A DNA stretch of 64,000 nt from JAVJST01 sp965229715 (GCA_965229715.1 CBDDJL010000002.1:1302001-1366000); one strand, 5' to 3'. Shown: positions 43,385-51,491, numbered from the stretch's first letter. Notes: generated by a model not told the origin, from the sequence alone. Numbers and translations are program-made.

Positions 43385-44527
43385 CTAGAAGGCCCGCCCC
43401 ACAGAGAAGCTGAATGCGTAATCGCGCTCTAACTGCGGCCCGTCCAGATTCTGGTGAACCGGCAGTTGCCCCTCAAGACCGAAGCGAACGCCTGAGAGCG
43501 GCCCGTCCTGCACGATGTAATTGACGCCGAGCGCCAGCATGACGAACGTTCCGGCGCGGAGATCCGGATCTGCGGTCGGTACGGTCGCGGCGTTCAGGCG
43601 GGAGTCCTGACCGTCGATGTCGCCGATGGTTTCGGCAGAGAGCATGAGAGACGTACTCAGCGAGTCGCTCCACAATCTCGACCCCCACACGCCGGCATCG
43701 TATCTGTCGCCGAGCGAATAGTCCTGGCTGTTGCGGCCGAGCCGGAGCCGGGCGCCGAGATGCGCCCCCCAGGACCAGCCGGATGCGAAACCGGCGTAGT
43801 GTAGCGCCGGCATCGCGTCGACGGTGCCCGATCCGAGTTGCATCGGATAGGGCAAGACCTGATCGTTGCCGGCCGGGGTGTCGTCGCGCTGGTTGATCGA
43901 GCCGGTCGGCAAACTGAAGCCGGCCAATACCTGCAGCGAATTGACGTCGCCCTCGTAGAGATCGTAAGCGCTCGAAAAGACAATGTCGCCGACACCTTCG
44001 GCACGCGTCTTGAAGTCGACGCCGTTGCGATTGGTATGGTCCATTTCCAGCCAGAGGTACGGCACCATCGCCATGACCGAGAAATCTTCGGTGACGCCGT
44101 ACATGCCGGACGCCATCAACATGCCCATCTGCATGTTGAGCGGTGTGACCGGAAAGTCGGCGAGCACGTCGGCGGCACTGACGTCGTCGGTGCCGTCGCG
44201 GTTGCCGCCCATCAACATACGCATGTAGCTCAGCGAGCCCATGAAACGGTCCTCGGACGGGGCCATGCCGCCCATTACGCCGGCAGGCGGGGCCATGTCC
44301 GGGCGCATCAGGCCGCCCATCGTCATGCCCTCCATCGGCATCGTCGAGCTTTCGCCGCCATCCATGTCGTGAGTGCTGTCCATTTCGGACTGGGCGATCT
44401 GACCGTCTTCCGTATCGGCGCTGAAGAGCATTAACATTTCGTCGCCATGAAACGAGGCGGCGGCATTGCCATTGGGGATCGTGATCGCCAACAAGGCGAG
44501 GAACATCATGACGGCAAAAATACGCAC
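43385..44527 (-). CDS. Met-rich outer-membrane beta-barrel protein (phenol_MetA_deg-like transporter)
   Basis: A 380-residue exported protein. The GTG at 44527 is used because AGGAG lies eight bases upstream and it gives a good signal peptide (FAVMMFLALLAITIPNGNAAA). Residues about 30-110 are very rich in Met and Asp (MPMEGMTMGGLMRPDMAPP), suggesting metal binding. The rest shows alternating strands of an outer-membrane barrel (SWGAHLGARLRLGRNSQDYSLGDRYDAGVWG) ending in Phe (FSVGRAF), a BAM recognition signal. The cytochrome c gene 28 bases upstream is probably in the same operon. Function unknown; copper handling or electron transfer is an inference. Confidence 0.68.
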   Translation of the reverse strand: MRIFAVMMFLALLAITIPNGNAAASFHGDEMLMLFSADTEDGQIAQSEMDSTHDMDGGESSTMPMEGMTMGGLMRPDMAPPAGVMGGMAPSEDRFMGSLSYMRMLMGGNRDGTDDVSAADVLADFPVTPLNMQMGMLMASGMYGVTEDFSVMAMVPYLWLEMDHTNRNGVDFKTRAEGVGDIVFSSAYDLYEGDVNSLQVLAGFSLPTGSINQRDDTPAGNDQVLPYPMQLGSGTVDAMPALHYAGFASGWSWGAHLGARLRLGRNSQDYSLGDRYDAGVWGSRLWSDSLSTSLMLSAETIGDIDGQDSRLNAATVPTADPDLRAGTFVMLALGVNYIVQDGPLSGVRFGLEGQLPVHQNLDGPQLERDYAFSFSVGRAF

Positions 44528-44555
44528 TTGAAATCTCCTGGTTGGTGACACTCGG

Positions 44556-45161
44556 TTAGTCGCCGATCAACGCCCGGAACCTGTCGGGAACCTGGCTATC
44601 GGTCAGTCTTGCCTGTTCCTCCGCGTCGTGCGCGAAGGAAACGATGTCGGCGAGCTCCTGCCCCGTGAGCATGATCGTCTGTCCCATCAAATCTTCCTGA
44701 AGTTCGATCATTGCCGGGGCACCCCGCCACATACGCGCGGCGAATTCGAATGCGTTCATCGGCGATGGCATGTCCTCGGCATTGAGCGAGGGGCCGATGG
44801 TACCGCCGACGCCGTTGACCTGATGGCAAGCCACGCAACCGCGGTTGACGAACAGCGTTCGGCCACGCTGACTGCTCATCGGCGGCACGGCGATGCCGAT
44901 GTCGGTCATCGCTGTCATCACCTCGCGCATGCGTTCTGGCGTCATACCGTCGAGTGCCTTAAAATCATGACCGTGCTCGTGATCGCGGTGCACATCCATC
45001 ATCTGCCGCATCATGTTCACGCGGTCATCGTCGTCGTCACCATGCGCATGACCCTGATCGGCATGCGCGACCTGGCCGAATGCGGCCGCCGCAAGCATGA
45101 CCGCCGTGAAAACGGCGATCCCGGAGAGTATGCGTGTCGTCGTTGCGTCCAGAACCCGCAT
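44556..45161 (-). CDS. Exported c-type cytochrome with His/Asp-rich N terminus
   Basis: A 201-residue protein. A hydrophobic export segment (about 10-34) is followed by a His/Asp-rich stretch (ADQGHAHGDDDDDRVNMM and HRDHEHGHD) and a single-haem cytochrome domain with CVACHQ as the haem site. A Met in MPSPM is a candidate sixth ligand. The ATG at 45161 is preferred over a GTG at 45191 because of the signal sequence. It precedes the Met-rich barrel gene on the same strand. The metal-binding character of both suggests a periplasmic redox or copper-related task. Confidence 0.82.
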   Translation of the reverse strand: MRVLDATTTRILSGIAVFTAVMLAAAAFGQVAHADQGHAHGDDDDDRVNMMRQMMDVHRDHEHGHDFKALDGMTPERMREVMTAMTDIGIAVPPMSSQRGRTLFVNRGCVACHQVNGVGGTIGPSLNAEDMPSPMNAFEFAARMWRGAPAMIELQEDLMGQTIMLTGQELADIVSFAHDAEEQARLTDSQVPDRFRALIGD

Positions 45162-45375
45162 GGCATTCCATTCTTTGGCTAGAATACCCACGAAGCGACA
45201 TTGTAACGTTCTGCACCGAGCGAACGTTGATCTAAGTCAATCGTTGTGCGCGTTCGTTTTTATCGACACCGGATCGAAATGCCTGATTCCGAAGACACGG
45301 TGCCACGAATATCTTGGCTGAAGACCAATATCTATGGAGGCGAATTCTTACCTCGGGGGACTTCGGAACTTGGCT

Positions 45376-45596
45376 GAGGCTGTTGAAAAACTCGCTCGGC
45401 GGCACTCATTGAAAAATGGCTGTTTTGATTCTGCGAGAAACAAGTCGAATCGGAGGGTATCTGTGGCCCTCTAGGCTCCGTCAGTAGGGCGGTTCTCTGA
45501 TTCCAACCGGTCCCTTCGTATTGAGCGTGGACAACGGCGCTCAGTGAGCAAGAAATTTCTAGCTAGGCGCATAAATCAGAGTTTTTCAACAGCCTC
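45376..45596. mobile_element. MITE: 221-bp non-autonomous element with perfect 18-bp ends
   Basis: Left end GAGGCTGTTGAAAAACTC (45376-45393) is the exact inverse of the right end at 45579-45596. Both sides are flanked by GGCT (45372-45375 and 45597-45600), a 4-bp target duplication. The interior holds no transposase. The ends differ from those of the IS1182-family element at 41661, so the mobilising transposase lies elsewhere. Confidence 0.88.
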
Positions 45597-45672
45597 GGCT
45601 GAAAGCAGACTGCCGCCACTAGCCGGCGAGACGTCCGGGTCTGCAACCCAATCAGACCGTTCGAAAAAGGGG

Positions 45673-45880
45673 TTACCCCGCCGCAGGCCTTGTGAGCGGC
45701 TTCGTCAACTGGCCGGACACCAGGTCGATGGCCTTGTCGTCTTCGCCTTCGGACGCGAGTTTCATGGCGGCGATGATCAGGTCCTCGTGTTCGATCATGT
45801 CGTTGACGATCAGCTTCATCGCTTCGGGCGCCATTTCGACGATCTCGCGATAACGATCCTGGAATTCCACGCTGGCCTTG
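45673..45880 (-). pseudogene. Truncated duplicate of the ferritin-like gene at 46872
   Basis: Reads EFQDRYREIVEMAPEAMK and then IVNDMIEHEDLIIAAMKLASEGED to a TAA stop, about 80% identical to the last 65 residues of the intact gene. Homology stops abruptly near 45880 at AS-V-E-F; upstream sequence is unrelated and instead repeats a segment of the same gene's 3' end. Helices C and D are kept, helices A and B are missing, so a di-iron four-helix fold is not possible. An in-frame GTG at 45870 could start a 65-residue peptide, but I treat it as a remnant. Confidence 0.85.
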
Positions 45881-45922
45881 TGAGCGGCAGCATCAACTGG
45901 CCGGACACCAGGTCGATGGCCT
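45689..45922. repeat. Pair of short direct repeats within the gene remnant
   Basis: CCTTGTGAGCGGC, four variable bases, then TCAACTGGCCGGACACCAGG occurs at about 45688-45725 and again at about 45873-45910. The second copy abuts the homology breakpoint of the ferritin-like remnant, marking a rearrangement joint. Confidence 0.7.
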
Positions 45923-45993
45923 TCAGATTCTCTCCTGTCCGGCGAGCCGATAAACCGATCTCAGCCGTTTCCATCTAACCGTGACAGGCTCTA
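45919..45993. repeat. 75-bp direct repeat, left copy
   Basis: Begins GCCTTCAG and ends GACAGGCTCTA. It is nearly identical to 46643-46717, with only a few substitutions and no length change. The two copies bracket the STAS-like gene. Confidence 0.88.
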
Positions 45994-46004
45994 ATCCGTT
46001 CAGC

Positions 46005-46415
46005 TTAGAAAATGTCCTCGAACTGCTCGATTCGAGAGCGGGAGACGCCCAACCATCTGAGAGCGAGTAGCGGGCCTTTGAAAATTGCAACCTGTTCAAC
46101 TTCGTCTACCGCTGAGACGGCATCATATAGATCAGCCAGTACGCTATTCATGTCTTGATCAGCCAAAATAGCTGTGCGTGTCGTTGTCGACCCGTAGAAC
46201 TCTCTCGTCATCTCAGATACCTGCCGGAACGAATCCAGATTAACTTCGAGGTTCGTGACGCTTCTTAAGTCGACCAATTCATTAAAATCCACCGGTACGT
46301 CTTTTCGGCTGTATAGCTGCGAATAGAAGTCAATGAACTCTCGATTTTCGATGTGTCCAGTGTACTTGCCAACCGTGAGATTGAGATCCGGATAGATGCT
46401 TAGAGATATGGGCAT
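46005..46415 (-). CDS. STAS/SpoIIAA-like domain protein (hypothetical)
   Basis: A 136-residue protein. The pattern of an early strand (LTVGKYTGHIENREFIDFY), then DFNELVDLRSVTNLEV, a helix, RTAILADQDMNSVLADLYD and a closing VAIFKGPLLALRWLGV fits the SpoIIAA-like STAS/SEC14 proteins common in Proteobacteria, whose targets are unknown. It is more AT-rich than its surroundings and stands alone between two 75-bp direct repeats. A precise insertion or duplication event is therefore likely. Assignment rests on fold pattern only. Confidence 0.6.
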   Translation of the reverse strand: MPISLSIYPDLNLTVGKYTGHIENREFIDFYSQLYSRKDVPVDFNELVDLRSVTNLEVNLDSFRQVSEMTREFYGSTTTRTAILADQDMNSVLADLYDAVSAVDEVEQVAIFKGPLLALRWLGVSRSRIEQFEDIF

Positions 46416-46642
46416 TACGCATTTATCACGAAGTTTCAGTTTATTTATTCACCCAAATGTATCACTCGATCAGCATTGAAATAAGATTAAATAGAAAAAA
46501 GCGGAAAGGCCGTGATTCTCACAATTCGTAGCCTCTCTTTTGCTCGCCGGCCCCGCTTGTATCCGTTACACGCGAGGTGCATGAGCAATCCCGCATCTTG
46601 GCTCGTCGGCGGCGTCGTGGCCCTTCGCCGATGCACCACATC
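46416..46642. other. AT-rich upstream region of the STAS-like gene
   Basis: The first part (46416-46510) is AT-rich and probably contains the leftward promoter. The remainder shows no gene I can support. Confidence 0.45.
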
Positions 46643-46717
46643 GCCTTCAGGTCCTCTCCTATCCGGCGAGCCGATAAACCGATCTCAGCCGTTTCCATCT
46701 AACTGTGACAGGCTCTA
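46643..46717. repeat. 75-bp direct repeat, right copy
   Basis: Partner of 45919-45993; same orientation and length. It keeps the shared core GAGCCGATAAACCGATCTCA. Confidence 0.88.
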
Positions 46718-46871
46718 GTAGTCGGCATTTAGGCGCGGTGCGAACGATGTCCGCTGCTGCGTTTTCCCTGACCATGATGCTCATTTCGACCGGATGCGTC
46801 TGAATGGTCTGCTGCGCATATTGGTCGTTGGATACCCGTTACGCTGCACCACCCGAGGGTTCGGAGGAGCG

Positions 46872-47360
46872 TTACCCCGCCGGCTTGCTGAGCGGCATCG
46901 TCAACTGGCCGGACACCAGCTCGATGGCCTTTTCGTCCTCGCCTTCGGACGCGAGTCTCATGGCCGCAATGATCAGATTCTCGTGTTCGATCATGTCGTT
47001 GACGATCGGCTTCATCGCCTCGGGCACCGTTTTGACGATCTCGCGATAGCGATCCTGGAATTCCACGCTGGCCGCCACCATGTGGGCGGTCGCATCGGTC
47101 CAGCTCATGTTCTCGACCTGCCGAATGAAGTCCCGGGCATCCTCCCGGCTGGCGTCGCTCTCGACGACATCGCCGCCGTTCTCGAAGACGATCTGGCGCA
47201 GGCGCGCCTTGTTCTCGGTTTCGAGTTGCAGGAGTGAGGCGATCAGGTGTTTCTGAACCGGGGTGTCGAAATGCTGCATCAGGGCGCAATAGAACGCCTC
47301 GCCGTACACCTCGCCCTGATACATCTCGGCCACTTCCCGTACTTGCTGCTCCGATAGCAT
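46872..47360 (-). CDS. Ferritin-like four-helix protein (putative di-iron)
   Basis: A 162-residue, largely helical protein. Candidate metal ligands follow the ferritin-like order: Glu in YQGEVYGEAFYCAL (helix A), Glu in LLQLETENKARL (helix B), Glu in ASVEFQDRYREIV (helix C) and ExxH-like MIEHENLIIAA (helix D). It resembles rubrerythrin-type or Dps-like families without a rubredoxin domain. The ATG at 47360 is chosen because GGGAGGG lies eight bases upstream. A truncated second copy sits at 45673. The exact activity is unknown; iron or peroxide handling is the family expectation. Confidence 0.7.
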   Translation of the reverse strand: MLSEQQVREVAEMYQGEVYGEAFYCALMQHFDTPVQKHLIASLLQLETENKARLRQIVFENGGDVVESDASREDARDFIRQVENMSWTDATAHMVAASVEFQDRYREIVKTVPEAMKPIVNDMIEHENLIIAAMRLASEGEDEKAIELVSGQLTMPLSKPAG

Positions 47361-47539
47361 CCGACCCTCCCGCGTGGAACTATCGGCAAGCATGCCGGTT
47401 TTTCGTTTCAATGCAATCCTATGACCGTCCCTCTGGCCGTCCCTTTGGCCGTCGATCCGGCGACGATCATGGGCCGTCCGTGTTACCGACGGGGAACAGC
47501 GGCTTCTGACCCAGTGTCGATGTCGTCCTTAAACACACG

Positions 47540-48478
47540 CTATGAATTCAGGGCGTTGGCCGTAACGGTGAAACGGGCTGCGTCCGATTGTGCGAAGTAT
47601 TCCGTGCAGGCGGAGATGACATCCTCGACCAGGCGCCGCTGTTTGCCGCCAAGGTGCCCGGCAACCAGTCTTAAGGGTCGAACGCCGGATTCGAAGGGTA
47701 CGGCCGAGACAGGGTCGCCCGCGTAGGTCGTGTCCGCTTTCGGGCGCATGTTCAGTAAGGCGCAACCGAACCCGGCGCCGACCAGACTTCGAACCATCTC
47801 GGTCGACGTTGCGCTGGCCATGAACCGGGCCTCGACACCCTGTTGTTCGAGGATCGCTTGATAGTATTCCCGCACGACCGGGAGATCGAGAAGCACCAGG
47901 GGTTCGCCTTCGAGTTCATCGATCGATACGGCAGGCCGCTTCGCCAATCGATGACCCGCCGGCACCAGCAGATAGGGCGGCGCCTCGGTCAGCAATTCGA
48001 ATGAGATTTCCGGTCTCACGTTTTCGGCGATAAAGACGATGAGATCGAACGTGCCGTTGAGAAGCCCCGACTGCGCGGTCTCATTGTCGCATTCCTGGAA
48101 GCTCAGGCGGACCGCGGGGTTGTTGCGTGCAATCGGCGCCAGGATGCGGGGCAGGAACGCCGGAGCGACCGGCGCATAGTATCCGATGTTCAATCTTCCG
48201 CTCAGCGCGCCGCCGAGTTCCCGGCCCTCGATCAGGAGCGTGTCGAACTCCTCGAGTACGCGGCGGATCCTGCGCACCATATCGACGCCGCTCGGCGTCG
48301 GGACAATTCCCTTTGCCGGAAATCGTTGAATCAGTTTGAGGTCGAACTCGTTTTCGACCTGGTCGATGGCGCTGGAAACGGCGGATGGCGCAATGTTCAG
48401 CGTTTCGGCGGCATTCGCAATCGACCCGTGCTCGACGGCCTCGACGAAGTACGTCAGCGCGCGAATTGTCAGACGCAA
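47540..48478 (-). CDS. LysR-family transcriptional regulator
   Basis: A 312-residue regulator. The HTH region covers about 1-60 (LTIRALTYFVEAVEHGSIANAAETLNIAPSAVSSAIDQVE). The effector-binding domain begins near 90 (LSGRLNIGYYAPVAPAFLPRIL). It is divergent from the membrane hydroxylase / PanB-like operon, with an 11-bp inverted repeat between them, and is the likely regulator of that operon. The ATG at 48478 begins directly before the first helix. Confidence 0.9.
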   Translation of the reverse strand: MRLTIRALTYFVEAVEHGSIANAAETLNIAPSAVSSAIDQVENEFDLKLIQRFPAKGIVPTPSGVDMVRRIRRVLEEFDTLLIEGRELGGALSGRLNIGYYAPVAPAFLPRILAPIARNNPAVRLSFQECDNETAQSGLLNGTFDLIVFIAENVRPEISFELLTEAPPYLLVPAGHRLAKRPAVSIDELEGEPLVLLDLPVVREYYQAILEQQGVEARFMASATSTEMVRSLVGAGFGCALLNMRPKADTTYAGDPVSAVPFESGVRPLRLVAGHLGGKQRRLVEDVISACTEYFAQSDAARFTVTANALNS

Positions 48479-48495
48479 GACAGTCTCCTGTCGGA

Positions 48496-48530
48496 GAGAT
48501 GAAACAACGAATTATCAGATGTTTTATCTC
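48496..48530. promoter_or_regulatory. Inverted repeat between LysR and hydroxylase genes (probable operator)
   Basis: GAGATGAAACA (48496-48506) and TGTTTTATCTC (48520-48530) are inverted copies with one mismatch and a 13-base spacer. The location, immediately upstream of the LysR start and about 65 bases before the hydroxylase start, suits LysR control of both genes. TATAAA (48531) follows as a possible -10. Confidence 0.65.
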
Positions 48531-48594
48531 TATAAAAAATATTTTTCAAATGTATTGCCGAGTGAAACACTGCCTTCCCAAGGAGGAATTTTCG

Positions 48595-49617
48595 ATGAGC
48601 ACACAATCCGGAACGGCGCCCGCCTCTCGAACGGCTCCAAGCGACATGGCCCGGCAATGGAATTACCGGCCGGATGTGCCGATTCAGGTCTCGCCGTTCT
48701 TCAGCAGGCCGGTTTCCGCGACACGGGTTTTTCGCTGGATTTCGGTTCGCTGGTTCGGATTGGCCGAGAACACCATTCTCGTTGGCCTTGCGACGCTCTG
48801 CTGGTTCTATCTACAGCCGCCGCTCGAGGTGACCAGGACGTTCGAGTTCGATTGGATTGCGGCCATGTATATCCGAAATCTCGTGCTCATGACCGTCGTC
48901 GCAGGCGGGCTTCATTTGTACTTCTATACGTTCAGGAAACAGGGCGATTTCCGGAAATTCGATGCGCGTCCGCTGAAAACGGGCGCCCGTGTCTTCACCT
49001 TCAACAATCAGATTTACGACAACGTTTTCTGGTCATTGGCCAGCGGCGTCACCTTCTGGACGGCGTACGAGGTCCTGATGCTCTGGGCGATGGCGAACGG
49101 CTATGCCCCCGTTCTCCACTGGGATGACAATCCGTTTCTCTTCGTTCTGCTGATCCTACTCACGCCGGTGTGGATTTCGTTCCATTTCTACTGGATTCAC
49201 CTTTGGCTGCACTGGCCGCCAGCCTATCGCCTGATTCACGCGCTGCATCACCGAAACGTCAATGTCGGACCGTGGTCGGGACTTTCGATGCACCCGATCG
49301 AACACCTGATCTTCTTTTCCTCGGTGCTGATCCACTTCGTTGTGGCCACGCATCCGATCCACATTCTCTTTCACATGCAACATCAGGCGCTGACCGCGGC
49401 GACGTCGCATACAGGCTTCGAGGGGGTGTTCGCAAAAGGGCGCAACTGGCTGGCGCTCGGGACGTTCCATCATCAAATGCATCACCGGTATTTCGAGTGC
49501 AACTACGGGAATCTCGAAGTCCCCGTCGATGTTTGGGCCGGTTCGTTTCACAACGGGACCGATGAATCGCATGCCGCGATGATGGCGCGGCGGCGGACAC
49601 AGGCAGGGGCGAGTTGA
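48595..49617 (+). CDS. Membrane fatty-acid hydroxylase / sterol desaturase family protein
   Basis: A 340-residue di-iron membrane oxygenase. Histidine clusters of the family are visible: HFYWIHLWLHW, LIHALHHRNVN (HxxHH), HMQHQ and HHQMHHRYFE. Hydrophobic segments around 50-70, 85-110, 140-165 and 185-205 would anchor it. Its hydroxylation substrate is unknown. The ATG at 48595 has an ideal AAGGAGG site (48580). The stop overlaps the next start (TGATG at 49615-49619), so it is coupled to the PanB-like gene. A divergent LysR gene flanks it. Confidence 0.85.
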   Translation: MSTQSGTAPASRTAPSDMARQWNYRPDVPIQVSPFFSRPVSATRVFRWISVRWFGLAENTILVGLATLCWFYLQPPLEVTRTFEFDWIAAMYIRNLVLMTVVAGGLHLYFYTFRKQGDFRKFDARPLKTGARVFTFNNQIYDNVFWSLASGVTFWTAYEVLMLWAMANGYAPVLHWDDNPFLFVLLILLTPVWISFHFYWIHLWLHWPPAYRLIHALHHRNVNVGPWSGLSMHPIEHLIFFSSVLIHFVVATHPIHILFHMQHQALTAATSHTGFEGVFAKGRNWLALGTFHHQMHHRYFECNYGNLEVPVDVWAGSFHNGTDESHAAMMARRRTQAGAS

Positions 49618-50411
49618 TGGCCAAGCTGACCGTCAAGGACTTGCTGGATGGCAAGGGAAAGCGGCGCTTCGCCTATGTTCAGGTCGCGCGAGAAGAGGAA
49701 GCCATCGCGGCAGCGGTTGCCGGAATGGACATGATCGGTACCGGATTCCGTCCGCAAACGAGCCTTTTTCCGGCGGCGGTTCCCGATACCCACTTTCAAT
49801 TCGGGCTGCCTTGGGGCGCGCACGCGTCGGCGACCGAGGCTCTACGGGATGCGATGCGCGCCATGGAGGCTGGCGCCGAGTCCGTCTACTGCGCGATGAG
49901 TCCCATGGTTGTCGAGATTCTGGCCCGCGAAGGAGTCCCGGTGATCGCGCATTGCGGCCTCGTGCCGCCGAAGGCGACCTGGGTCGGCGGGATGCGCGCG
50001 GTCGGACGGTCCGCCAGGGAAGCCCTTGAGGTTTATCGTGCCGCAAAGGCGTTCGAGAGCGCCGGTGCATTCGCCGTCGAGCTTGAAGTCGTTCCCGCCC
50101 AGCTTGCCTTGGAGATCACGCGCCGAACGTCTCTGTTTACCGTCTCGTTGGGATCTGGTCCCGACTGCGATGCGCAGTATCTGTTTTCCGAAGACCTGCT
50201 CGGTGAAAACAGGGATCGCATCCCACGTCACGCGAAAACCTACAGGAACTTCGCGGCTGAACGGGATCGATTGCAGGCCGAGCGGGTCGCTGCGTACGGC
50301 GAGTTTATCGCCGACATCGGCGCGGGCCGGTTTCCGGATGCTTCGCATTCCGTCGCCATGACCAACGATGAGTCTCGGGCTTTTCTTGCCGCATTGGACG
50401 ACGTTGTCTGA
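49617..50411 (+). CDS. PanB-like (ketopantoate hydroxymethyltransferase-fold) protein lacking key residues
   Basis: A 264-residue protein aligning along the PanB TIM barrel: VPVIAHCGLVPPKATWVGG matches VCGHLGLTPQ, and AVELEVVPAQLALEI matches VLECVPVELAKRI. The catalytic-site His136 and Glu181 of E. coli PanB are kept. The metal-binding Asp45 and Asp84 and the Lys112/Glu114 pair appear replaced (IGTGFRP, FQFGLPW, SVYCAM). It is therefore unlikely to make ketopantoate; a related C-C bond lyase or aldolase is possible. It is coupled to the membrane hydroxylase gene, hinting at processing of a hydroxylated product. Confidence 0.72.
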   Translation: MAKLTVKDLLDGKGKRRFAYVQVAREEEAIAAAVAGMDMIGTGFRPQTSLFPAAVPDTHFQFGLPWGAHASATEALRDAMRAMEAGAESVYCAMSPMVVEILAREGVPVIAHCGLVPPKATWVGGMRAVGRSAREALEVYRAAKAFESAGAFAVELEVVPAQLALEITRRTSLFTVSLGSGPDCDAQYLFSEDLLGENRDRIPRHAKTYRNFAAERDRLQAERVAAYGEFIADIGAGRFPDASHSVAMTNDESRAFLAALDDVV

Positions 50412-50663
50412 TGCCTCCTTCTGGCCGAGCGAAAGCGCCAGCAGGCGCTCCGGATCGGCAATGTCGGCTCACGATCCGGACCGATGAAACTCACAGCAAG
50501 ATGAAACAGGCCGGAATCCAAGGTTCGATCGTGCGGCGTTAACATGGATTAATGCCGACCCCCCGGTGGTCCAACTATTTTCCCCTTGTATCGAATTTGG
50601 TCCTTGCAGCCCATCGGCACACGGCTTGGCGGGGCAGGGAACCATGAAGTTTGGAGGTTGAAC

Positions 50664-51152
50664 ATGTTCAGAGGTTTCGCATTCGTACTGCCATTCTCGT
50701 TGGTTTGCCTTCTCGGGTTGGCTGTGGCGCTGAATGACGTTCGTGCCGCCAATCCCTACCAGGACAGTTCGCCGAACCCTGAGCAGGTAGAGAAGGAACT
50801 CTCGGAGGCGTTGGACGCCGTCAAGAACTACACGGCGGCCGAGAGCGAAGAGGCCTACGAGAAAGCCCTTGAGGCGCTCGAAACGGCCGACCGCTTCATC
50901 GAACTTCAGCAGGACCGCCTTAGCGAGAACTGGGCGGAAATGACCGATGAGGCGAAGAAAGAAGCACGCGATGCGCTTCACGTCATTCGGGGCAAGCGAA
51001 GCCTCACGGCCGAATGGGTAGGCCGCATCAGGGCTGGATCCGACAAGACTTGGGACGATGTTCTGTGGCAATTCGCCGATTCCTACGGCGACATGTCCGA
51101 TTCGTTGATCGAGTCGGAACGAAAGGCATTCAAGAACTGGACGTATCCGTAA
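50664..51152 (+). CDS. Small exported helical protein, function unknown
   Basis: A 162-residue protein. The ATG at 50664 follows GGAGG and gives a signal peptide (FRGFAFVLPFSLVCLLGLAVAL) cut near residue 29. The mature part is almost wholly helical and charged, with coiled-coil-like runs (EQVEKELSEALDAVKNY, EEAYEKALEALETADRFIELQQ) and a C-terminal FADSYGDMSDSLIESERKAF. I recognise no named family. The next genes encode small stress-type proteins on both strands, so a role in envelope stress is only a guess. Confidence 0.7.
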   Translation: MFRGFAFVLPFSLVCLLGLAVALNDVRAANPYQDSSPNPEQVEKELSEALDAVKNYTAAESEEAYEKALEALETADRFIELQQDRLSENWAEMTDEAKKEARDALHVIRGKRSLTAEWVGRIRAGSDKTWDDVLWQFADSYGDMSDSLIESERKAFKNWTYP

Positions 51153-51188
51153 CGCGGTGATGAACAGACGTTAACGGAGGAACGCGAC

Positions 51189-51491
51189 ATGTCCGATAAA
51201 TCCCGAACTGACCAACCCACGCCCAGCAAGCTGGCCAGCGCCGGGCGGTTGGATTTCCAAGAAGTTCTGACAAATCCGGCGGCCTGGTTCGCCGCGCCGC
51301 AGGAGATCGTCGACTACGGCGATTTCGATGACCAACAGAAACGGCAGCTTCTCGAAACGTGGGAAACGGATGCCCGAAAAGAAGCTGCCGCGACCGACGA
51401 AAACATGGCCGGCGACGAAGACGATACGATCCTCGATGACATCGTCGATGCGATCCGCAACCTTGGCGAGCCGACCGGCAGGGACAAATAG
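51189..51491 (+). CDS. Small acidic protein of a conserved hypothetical family
   Basis: A 100-residue soluble protein. The middle carries NPAAWFAAPQEIVDYGDFDD followed by QQKRQLLETWETDARKEAAATDENM. This resembles short bacterial proteins with the plan FxxPxDVLxxxxLSxxQKxxxLxxWExDA, whose function is unknown. The C terminus is acidic and ends NLGEPTGRDK. GGAGG precedes the ATG by eight bases. It lies 36 bases after the exported helical protein and beside chaB and hdeD, the usual company for this family in stress islands. Confidence 0.7.
   Translation: MSDKSRTDQPTPSKLASAGRLDFQEVLTNPAAWFAAPQEIVDYGDFDDQQKRQLLETWETDARKEAAATDENMAGDEDDTILDDIVDAIRNLGEPTGRDK

Noticed and set aside
41641..47520. Shared CGGCTTCTGACCC at 41643 and near 47500 as evidence of one split element
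   Set aside because: Only 13 bases match and flanks differ; too short to call a repeat or a composite transposon end.
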